DNA from: Capniomyces stellatus
Lineage: Eukaryota > Kickxellomycota > Harpellomycetes > Harpellales > Legeriomycetaceae
DNA length: 64,000 nucleotides
Direction of reading: 5' to 3'
NCBI GenBank assembly: GCA_001661515.1
Contig: LUVW01000036.1
Coordinates: 57,749 to 121,748, forward strand
In this document: one piece after another, positions 56,401 through 64,000 of the stretch
Position numbering within the stretch: the stretch's first letter is position 1
How the letters are laid out: every line of letters starts with the position of its first letter
The notes under the pieces: model-generated
Told to the model about the DNA's origin: nothing
Seen by the model: the letters and a program-made list of their open reading frames with translations, nothing else
The model's database searches: none
Made by a program: the position numbers and the translations under genes

Positions 56401-58218
56401 AGTATGAGTGACAAAGGTTGGGTAGAGAGGTTGCGTGTAAAAAAAAAAGGTATGCTGGGATTTCAAATTCACATGTAGTGTAAACGGGACAGAGACACAA
56501 GAAAAAGTACAAATTCTCACATGGAAATGATGGATAAAATGATGGGTAAAATAGTAGGTGTTGTTAGCAAGAAAGTGTGACAATGGTTAGCTATAAATCA
56601 TAATGCACGTTTAATATTTTCTTATCTCGAGTAATCCGGAATATCAAAAAACAAAGTAGTTAGCTTAATTAAGTTACATAAGAAGGTTTTTATTGTTGAC
56701 AAGTGAATAGGCGAATGATGAGCAAAGATTGAGAAACAAATTTGCTTTTGTGTTAATCAGTTTCAATCAATTAATAATAAGGTCAAAGAAAGAGCAATAA
56801 ATGATTCTGGTTTCAACAATAAGATAAAGTTGGCCGAATGTTCCACGTTCATTTCTGTAGGTTCACAATTCATTATTATAAATAAGGGTTAATAAAGCTG
56901 AACGAAATCATGGAAATGAACAATAAAACTGGGCTTTAATAGGATGAAAAATAAACCAACTGAGCAATGCAACAAATGCATTTGAAATTGAAAAGAGAAA
57001 AAAAGAGGCCTAAGAAAATAGATGCCAAAGAAAAGACAAGTCAAAAAGAAATAAAGTCGAAAAGAAATACGTCAAAAAGAAATGTTAAAAAAGAAAAATT
57101 AACGAGTAAAAGTAGGTGTTTTTTTTTTTGTTGAATTAAAAAATGAAAACTACTGCTTGATCCAACTTTGAAATCAATGTAAAAAAGACGGAATAAATAA
57201 AGATGATAAAATGTCAACAAGTGAAAAAAAAAATACCGTATATCAAATAAAAGTTGCGTATACAGAAATGTGTTGATCTTACAACAATCTATTGGTCAGA
57301 TATTTTAAGAACAAAATAAGCGGGACTGGTTAGATTGAGCAAATCAGAATAAATTTTTTTTGAAAAAAATAAAACACAAAAGACTACCTCTTATTGGAGA
57401 TCTATTTAAGTTGCAATTTGTAAAACATTTTAATGAGCATTAAGCAAAAGGTGAAAAAAAGTAAAGAAAACAAGATATAAAAAAGTCAGTAAATGATGAG
57501 TGATGAAAAAAAAAAAACGATGAATGAAAACCAAGGATACAGTGAAGGGATGGACAAATAAAGAAAAACAATTATAGCTTGAGCAATAAAGTGGAATAGC
57601 AAAGGTAAAAAAGGAGTAGTAAATCGAATTGGGCATAGGAAAAGTTTTTTTTTTTTTCATTTTGCCAACTTGATTTATGAACACCAAAAAAAACAGGATA
57701 AAAAAAACAGCAGTAGAAATTAGTTGGTAATACTATCTGAGTGCGAATGGAAAAAAAAAAGCAGAGAAAAAGAAAAAGAAAAAAGTAGTAGTTGGAGTAG
57801 GGCGTTTTTTTGCAGTCTTTGAAGGACTTTTCTTTTTGATTACTAGTAGTAACTCAACATTTTCAAACTGGCTTGGGAATTAGTCCAGGTAAAAGTGTCA
57901 CTCGATAACAGACGTTTAAAGACATTATTTTTTATTTCATTTTTTTTTTGATTTCTGGATATAAATATAGCTAGAAGAGTTCAGAATATTTTATGTTTTA
58001 TTATCTTCAGAAAGTCAAAAGTTTAAAATCAAAGTAGATAAAGGCTAGTTTTAGAATTGTACCTCAAGTATTTTTTAGTATACACAGAGGATAGTCATAT
58101 TTTACATACAACAAGAAGTCAGCGTCTTTCTTTTTTTAAAAAGATAAAGTAGGAAAAAGCAGACAAATAAAAAACTATAGCTAGTTACAGGATACACACA
58201 TATATAAAATAAACAAAA
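53486..58218. other. Long AT-rich region upstream of LAS1 and PHO89-type gene
   Basis: No gene supported. TCCAACTTGATTTTAC occurs twice about 33 bp apart near 53746-53795. 56900-57800 is strongly A/G-rich on plus (many AAAGAAA blocks), probably the long promoter of the permease gene. No CACGTG phosphate-response element was found in 57000-58218. Minus-strand frames at 53806-54166 and 57430-57687 are Phe/Leu-rich artefacts of purine-rich DNA. Confidence 0.55.
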
Positions 58219-59739
58219 ATGATTCCGTTTCAATATACACACATTTTTGCGCTGGGAACAATATTCTCGTTTATCGATGCGTTTGGTATTGGAGCCAATG
58301 ACGTAGCCAACTCGTTTGCAACATCAGTTTCATCAGGAACACTGACGCTGGGTCAAGCGTGCTGCATAGCAATATTCACAGAGTTTCTTGGAGCGTTTTT
58401 GTTGGGATCAAACACAGCAGACACAATCAGAGGAAAGATAGTTAAAGTGAGCTACTTTAACGATAGACCAGATCTTTTGATGTTGGGTATGATGACATCG
58501 ATTGCAGGATCAGCAACGTGGGTGATATTTGCCACATCAAGAGGATGGCCAGTGTCAACAACACATTCAATTACTGGAGCAGTTGTGGGAATGGGAATAG
58601 CAGCGTTTGGTGTAGATACAGTGATTTGGGGATGGGAAGGAATTGGTAAGATTGTCGCATCGTGGTTTATCTCGCCGGTGATTGCAGGAGTGGTAGCAGC
58701 AGCGTTGTTTTTGGTAACCAAATACGCAGTGCTTAACAGACAGAACAGCTTTGAGAAGGGACTGAAAGCCATTCCAGTGTACTTTTTCGTTACATTCTTC
58801 ATCAATTTGGTTTTCATTATCAGCAAAGGAGCACCAGGAACCAAAGCCAAGTCAATTCCATTTGGCAAGGTACTTTGGATCTCAGCATTGGCATCTTTGG
58901 TAGTAGCCATCATTTCGTATGTGTTTTATAGCAATTGGCTACGTCGCAAGATTATTGGAAACGAGAACCTCAGATGGTACCACATACCTGTTGTTCCATT
59001 CATTGGACCAAGACCAATGCCAGTCTACACTGAAGAGGAGATTGAAAGCAACAAGCTGCAAATGGAAAAGAGAGCCGAGGACCGAGCCATTGAAGACGCC
59101 AAGCCATTAAACATCTTTGGAAAGGCCAAAAAGGCACTGTTACGTGGTATCAATATGGACGTTCGTAATCTTAATACCGATAGTCTTAAAGATATTCACG
59201 ACAGAGCACAGAAGTTTGATGATCAGACCGAGTACTTGTTTGGATTTATTCAGGTTCTCTCAGCCTGTACAGCCTCATTTGCCCATGGATCTAACGACGT
59301 CGCCAATGCTATTGGTCCATACGCAACTATCTTCCAGATCTGGGAAACCGCTATAGTTCCAACCTCCAGTTCAGCTGTGCCAACATGGATTTTGGCCTTT
59401 GGTGGTATTGGTATTGACATTGGTTTTGCCACCTATGGATACCACATCATGAAGTCGCTCGGAAACAACATTACCTTTACAACACCAAGTCGCGGATTCA
59501 GTGCTGAACTCGGTACCTCATTCACTGTTATTACCGCATCAAAGCTTGGTTTACCTGTTTCAACTACTCACTGCATCACTGGTGCCATGGCTGGTGTTGG
59601 TCTTTGCAACGGTGACATCCGCGCTGTCAACTGGAAAATGTATGCCTACTGCTTCTTCTCCTGGATCATGACTTTGCCTGCCGCCGGTTTGGTTTCTGGT
59701 TTGTTCTTTTCACTGGTTGCTTACTCCCCATCAAAATAA
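58219..59739 (+). CDS. PHO89: Phosphate permease, PiT family (Pho89/PHO-4 type)
   Basis: Single exon, 506 residues. Both copies of the PiT signature are present: FGIGANDVANSFATSVSSG near residue 22 and FAHGSNDVANAIGPYATIF near residue 354, each followed by a PVSTTHxITGA motif. About 10 to 12 hydrophobic helices flank a central cytosolic loop (about 258-335). The family imports phosphate with sodium or protons across the plasma membrane, and in fungi is induced by phosphate starvation. The sequence starts at the first ATG, directly ahead of the first helix. TATATAAA lies only 11 bp before the ATG, too close to act as a TATA box for this start. Downstream sequence is pyrimidine-rich. Confidence 0.95.
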   Translation: MIPFQYTHIFALGTIFSFIDAFGIGANDVANSFATSVSSGTLTLGQACCIAIFTEFLGAFLLGSNTADTIRGKIVKVSYFNDRPDLLMLGMMTSIAGSATWVIFATSRGWPVSTTHSITGAVVGMGIAAFGVDTVIWGWEGIGKIVASWFISPVIAGVVAAALFLVTKYAVLNRQNSFEKGLKAIPVYFFVTFFINLVFIISKGAPGTKAKSIPFGKVLWISALASLVVAIISYVFYSNWLRRKIIGNENLRWYHIPVVPFIGPRPMPVYTEEEIESNKLQMEKRAEDRAIEDAKPLNIFGKAKKALLRGINMDVRNLNTDSLKDIHDRAQKFDDQTEYLFGFIQVLSACTASFAHGSNDVANAIGPYATIFQIWETAIVPTSSSAVPTWILAFGGIGIDIGFATYGYHIMKSLGNNITFTTPSRGFSAELGTSFTVITASKLGLPVSTTHCITGAMAGVGLCNGDIRAVNWKMYAYCFFSWIMTLPAAGLVSGLFFSLVAYSPSK

Positions 59740-61143
59740 TTCATTTCTTCTTTCCTCTCCTTTACACCTAATCTTATAACACCACCTCCCTCCCTCCCCT
59801 CCCCCTTTAAGCCTCCTTTCTTTCCAACTTTCTCACATCCTTTTTTAATTATACAACGTTTTAAACGACTGTTTTATAAATTTATATATACCCTTCTTTT
59901 TTTCTAATTTACTTTTACTTTAAATTCATTTTCTTTTAATATATATACTTTTACTGTTTTTAGAGACCCTAATATATAAAATACACCAAAACTAACTAGA
60001 ATTCAGCACTTTGGAAAGTAAAAAAAAATAGCACCAGGGCAGATTTGGCAATATTAAAGCGGGCTTTCCTCTTTAAAGTAAATCTTTATTTTGACAACAT
60101 TATTACCTTCACAACTTTTATTCTCTTACCTTTAGCAACAACCACTACAACAATTACAACATTTTCTTTGCATGTCGTTGTGCACGAGGCTTGTAGATGA
60201 GGGTATTACTTGATGTGTTTATACAATGTGCTGGGCTATATGCGTGATAATGTTTGTATTGTAGATAAAGTACGTTGGTATACCTGGTGAAATCACATAA
60301 ATAAAATTATATAAAATAAATATGCCTGGTGACACGAATACTTTTTTAAAGGGCATAAAGTGCTTTGAACGCCATTAAAGAAAAAATCGTTTAAAGTTTA
60401 ACTTGTTGAAAAAAATTTAGTGGTATTTATGATGTCAGTAACTGTCAATAAAAAGAAAGAACAAAGTGGATTTAATGTACGAATTAAAAAGTGTCAGCCA
60501 GGTAAATCAATCAATGACTTTGAGAATTGCATACGTCTCATCAAAAAAAAAGGGAAAAAAAAAGAAAAAATTGTAGCATGAAAAGTTTAAACTTATTTTA
60601 TTGTAATGCTGAAGATTTTTTTTTTTTTTTTACTTCTTAGTGATGAACCTGGGACAAGTAAATTGTAGGGTATTTAAACCTGAATGTTGCAATAAATAAA
60701 GAAAAAATTGGACTTGCTTTGTCAAAATTTTGATAATCAAGTCGGCTCTTCTCACACTTAATCACCCTTGACTTATTTAATTCACACCTGACTTTATTTT
60801 CAATTTATTAAGCAAAGAGCAGGCCAAAGCTGGTATTAAGTGCCAAAAAAAAATAAAAAACAAAAAAAAAACACAACATTACTTACCAAGAAACAACACT
60901 TGTGCACCAAGGTGGGAACTAGCTCTAGTTTTAGCTTTGGGGTTATATAATTTATTACTGCAGCAGGTCAACTTGGTTATTTTTTGCTATTGTAAAAGCA
61001 AAGCTCTTTTGATTCAAGCATTCCAGTATTTGATATATTTATATAAATATAAATACGCGATTGTTCAAAGATTTATTCGAAATAAGCAAAAGCTGTGCTT
61101 CTATCAAGCTAGTGGGATAACGAGAAACATATTTTAAAGAGTA
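59740..61143. other. Intergenic region between permease and CDF transporter genes
   Basis: 59740-59830 is CCT-rich (3' UTR). The rest is AT-rich, with poly-A tracts near 60842-60870, and includes the CDF promoter. No gene is seen. Confidence 0.6.
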
Positions 61144-62337
61144 ATGGTGGGAGGAAAGCAGTTACAAATAGACACCAATTGGACAGTCAGTCCAACGGTG
61201 AGCGAGGAGAGAGATGTGGAGGGGATTAGGTTGAGTGATGAGATTCAGATAGAAAGGGAAATCCAAGATGTATACAGCCTGAACGACAGAAAGGCTAGCA
61301 CAGAGGAAGTCGAGACATTGCTGGGGAGCAGAAAGACACGGGGTTTGGGGAGGTACTACAAGAGGCAGAACAAGCTGATAGATTCGTTTTTGACTGGGGG
61401 ATTGGAGGACGAGTTGGAGGGGGAGGAGAGGGCGCTGGCTTTGGAGAAGAGGGACTACAAGGTGAAGGTGGCAATATACGGGTCGTTTTTTGCGAACTTT
61501 GTGCTTTTTGGAATACAATTGTATGCATCGATATCAAGTGGGTCGTTGAGTTTGTTGGCAACGATGGCGGATGCGCTGATGGATATAATTGGCAGCTCAA
61601 TACTGGTTTACACGTCGTATGCAGCATCAAAGACGCACTGGCAGCTGTACCCAACCGGGAAAAAACGGATAGAAACTGTAGGAACGATAATCTTCTCAAC
61701 GCTGATGGCAACGCTGTCGTTGCAGCTGATAATTGAAGCAACGCGGTCGTTAGCAAGCGATACGCACAAGGCACCTGAACTTACAAAGTACACTGTGTTG
61801 TCAATTATGGTGGCGATAGGGATAAAACTGGCGCTGTATCTGTACTGCTACAGGCTGAAGGAGTTCACAACTGTCAATTCGTTTATGGTGGACCACCGCA
61901 ACGACTTGGTGCTGAATGGGTTTGGTTTGTTGATGGGGTACTTGTCGACAGTTTGGCACTGGTCAATTGATCCTATTGGCGGAATATGCCTTGCGATCTT
62001 CATCATGGTGTCTTGGTCCAAGCAAGCATACCAACACGTAAGGCTGATAATTGGGATCAGCGCAAACTCGGACTTTTTAAACCTTGTTACTTATATCTCT
62101 CTAACGCACCACCCAATTATCCAGTACATTGACACCGTCAAGGCTTATCATGTTGGCGAATTTGTTTATGTTGAGGTGGATGTTGTTATGGATCCCACCA
62201 CCCAGCTTTGGCAGAGCCACGATGTTGGTGAGAGTTTACAGGTCAAGCTGGAAAATCTGGAGCTTGTTGCCAGAGCCTTTGTCCATGTTGACTATGATTA
62301 CCAGCATTCACCTGAACACCATCCAAAGTCTTCTTAA
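61144..62337 (+). CDS. Cation diffusion facilitator, manganese type
   Basis: Single exon, 397 residues. An acidic cytosolic N-terminus (1-105) ends with LEKRDYKVKVAIYGSFFANF. Six hydrophobic helices follow, then a C-terminal ferredoxin-like domain (about 310-385, DTVKAYHVGEFVYVEVDVVM). Metal-site residues are Asp143 and Asp147 in MADALMD (helix 2) and Asp250 and Asp254 in VDHRND (helix 5). The DxxxD pair in both helices marks the Mn-CDF subgroup, where Zn transporters have HxxxD. The expected job is to move Mn2+ out of the cytosol, into Golgi, vacuole or outside. Whether it also carries Fe or other metals cannot be told here. Confidence 0.92.
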   Translation: MVGGKQLQIDTNWTVSPTVSEERDVEGIRLSDEIQIEREIQDVYSLNDRKASTEEVETLLGSRKTRGLGRYYKRQNKLIDSFLTGGLEDELEGEERALALEKRDYKVKVAIYGSFFANFVLFGIQLYASISSGSLSLLATMADALMDIIGSSILVYTSYAASKTHWQLYPTGKKRIETVGTIIFSTLMATLSLQLIIEATRSLASDTHKAPELTKYTVLSIMVAIGIKLALYLYCYRLKEFTTVNSFMVDHRNDLVLNGFGLLMGYLSTVWHWSIDPIGGICLAIFIMVSWSKQAYQHVRLIIGISANSDFLNLVTYISLTHHPIIQYIDTVKAYHVGEFVYVEVDVVMDPTTQLWQSHDVGESLQVKLENLELVARAFVHVDYDYQHSPEHHPKSS

Positions 62338-62670
62338 ATTTTTTTTTTATTCACTACATGTGACTGTACGTCCTTATATACTTGTACCAAATTAGTCTAA
62401 CATTATTGAAAACCAAGTAATTATACGTTTCTTTTCTTCTTCTTATTCCTTTCTGTAATATCACAATCAATTTATTAAATACGACTTGTAAAGTTAATAA
62501 AAAGGCAATTGGATAATTAACTAGTAAAAATGAGGGGGGGAAGAGAAGGTGATGTAAAAAAAATATAAAATAAAGTGGATTCAAAAGGGTCGGAATGGCC
62601 AAGTTAAACTTGGTTAAAATAAGACTTGTAAAAAAACCTGATTTGATTCGTTTTGTCTATTTGATGAAGT
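62338..62670. other. Convergent 3' region
   Basis: AT-rich space between CDF and QCR7 stop codons, with a run of eight T after the CDF stop. Nothing else is seen. Confidence 0.6.
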
Positions 62671-63033
62671 CTACTTTACCAATTTTAAAGAGTCAAAGAT
62701 TTCACGTTCCTTGACCTCAGACTTGACTTGCTCAATAACTGGCAAGAAATAGGCCTTATCCTCGCTTGGCTTGGTCCATTGATCAACTGGCAATTCAGTA
62801 AATGTGCTGGATAGTTGGAAGGCTCTCTTCATTCTGTAGATTCTTTGCTGCATAACATCGTCAGGCAATCTGCGCATTGCTTCTTGTGCTTCTGGAGTCT
62901 CTTCAATGACCAAGTCATCATATCTCAAACCCAAACGGCGATATGCTGATGCATTTACCCAAAATGGCGCAAATGGTTTCAAAACAGCTCTGAAAGCCTT
63001 GCAGTTTACCAATGCTCTGTTAAGTGCCTCCAT
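62671..63033 (-). CDS. QCR7: Cytochrome bc1 complex subunit 7
   Basis: Single exon, 120 residues, the usual length (about 110-127). The motif set NASAYRRLGLRYDDLVIEE, EAMRRLPDDVMQQRIYRMKRAF and ELPVDQWTKPSEDKAYFLPVI is the UQCRB/QCR7 signature. This subunit sits on the matrix side of respiratory complex III and supports the quinone site. No classic presequence is expected in the family. Confidence 0.96.
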   Translation of the reverse strand: MEALNRALVNCKAFRAVLKPFAPFWVNASAYRRLGLRYDDLVIEETPEAQEAMRRLPDDVMQQRIYRMKRAFQLSSTFTELPVDQWTKPSEDKAYFLPVIEQVKSEVKEREIFDSLKLVK

Positions 63034-64000
63034 CTTTTAGTCCCTTTTCAAGTGTTTTTTTTTCCCTCGTTAATCGCTACCAAATACAGTGTTTATATGC
63101 CATTGATTAGTTTAGTTTCGATTTTATTCTACTTTCCTTTTAATCGTAATCTTGATTAAGCAGATTCTAGTTAAATGCTGGTTTTTTTGAGAAGGGACGA
63201 ACACCCAAAAATAATGGCAAGATCAACTTGGGAAATTCCACTCGATGTGTATATACTTGTAAGTTTTCTTGGAAATCCAAGTTGAAATAAAAAAAAAGTC
63301 CCAATCAATATCGTTAAAAGCCCAATCTTATCAACAACACAACACAAGACAATTATATTCGTGTTGATGGTAAATCTCGAACAAGCCCTTGCTTACCTTT
63401 TTACAGATAATCTGTTTGTTACGAATGGTATGTTTATTTATTTTTTTTAGTAAAATGAGTTAATCTTTTGTTTTACCAAAAACAATCAAACATGAACTAG
63501 ATTGAATTCGAATTTGAATTTTGTCCCAAATAAAAAATAAAAAATAAACTTATTTTATTATTCCCATTTTTCTTTTCTTTTTTGCTTTAATCTAGATTTA
63601 TTTACTACTGCTTTTTTTTTTAAAAAAAAACTAAGGTTTATCGCTTTACAAAGTAAACCTAATAGCACCTGTACTCCACTATCAGTTTTTTTTTATTATT
63701 GAATTAAATTAACACAATTTTATGACTGTTGAATTTTGCTAGCTTTTTTTCAAAAGCTTTCCTTTCTACTTGGTTAGGTTTATCTATAGCGATTAATTTT
63801 CACTTTTTCTAATCTACGTATAATAACTGGTCAATTATAACAACTTACCATTGTTTTTTTTTTCAATTTCTCATTTTCTTTTTTTTACCATTAATTTTTG
63901 CTAGTTTTCTTTTAGCTAGCTATCTTGAGATTTAGTTGATAAAGTTGGTGCAAAGTGGGGTTGTGTATCCTGAGCAGAAGTTATTATGGGCAAAATATAG
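63034..64000. other. QCR7 5' flank to window end
   Basis: AT-rich. Two short ATG frames on plus end at good donors (63214-63258, MARSTWEIPLDVYIL then GTAAGT; 63367-63427, MVNLEQALAYLFTDNLFVTN then GTATGT). They could be first exons of a gene running off the window, but no downstream exon could be joined. T10A9 lies at 63612-63630. Confidence 0.4.

Noticed and set aside
63214..63427. Two short plus-strand first-exon candidates
   Set aside because: Both end at good donors, but no TAG acceptor before the window end continues either frame for a useful length.

Overview
The window is nuclear DNA of an AT-rich, intron-bearing fungus. The gene set is fungal: a TUP1 co-repressor, a DMA1-type FHA-RING ligase, a Hym1/MO25 protein, LAS1, a PHO89-type phosphate permease, QCR7, a GPI-type KDT-repeat protease and an LPMO-like secreted protein. 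The LPMO type (mature start HGxxxYPxPRG), the secreted trypsin-like protease and the base composition fit a zygomycete-grade, perhaps insect-gut (Harpellales/Smittium-like), fungus. That placement is inference. I saw no rRNA, no tRNA with convincing A and B boxes, no CRISPR array and no intact transposon.

Layout. 1-5360 has no gene I can support. 5361-11183 holds a Kelch-repeat protein and TUP1, convergent across a TTGG/21-bp satellite. 13055-19277 holds DMA1-like (2 exons) and a secreted GH31 alpha-glucosidase, both on minus. 19278-28123 is gene-poor apart from a secreted serine protease with a KDT-repeat stalk. 28124-36717 holds a Myb-repeat protein, ribosomal protein eL8 (921-bp intron), a Tvp15/COPI-associated-like membrane protein (2 exons) and UBC13 (5 exons). 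36943-40181 holds an unrecognised 5-exon gene and eIF1A (5 exons), divergent from each other. 40812-48879 holds a FAS1-domain secreted protein, MO25/Hym1 (9 exons), a possible mitochondrial-presequence gene and an LPMO-like protein, all on minus. 51770-53485 is LAS1. 58219-63033 holds a PHO89-type permease, an Mn-type cation diffusion facilitator and QCR7.

The genes do not form a pathway. They are mostly housekeeping genes (translation, respiration, ubiquitin, signalling), with four secreted or surface proteins (GH31, protease, FAS1, LPMO) that suit a fungus feeding or attaching outside the cell. The spliced genes were assembled by hand from frame, phase and family length. All 20 introns placed in the recognised genes end in TAG, and this rule helped to accept or reject weaker gene models. 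The most interesting items are the TAG-only acceptors, the eIF1A last exon that carries one codon, the unrecognised gene at 36943-38196, and the KDT-stalk protease with a non-canonical S1 site.
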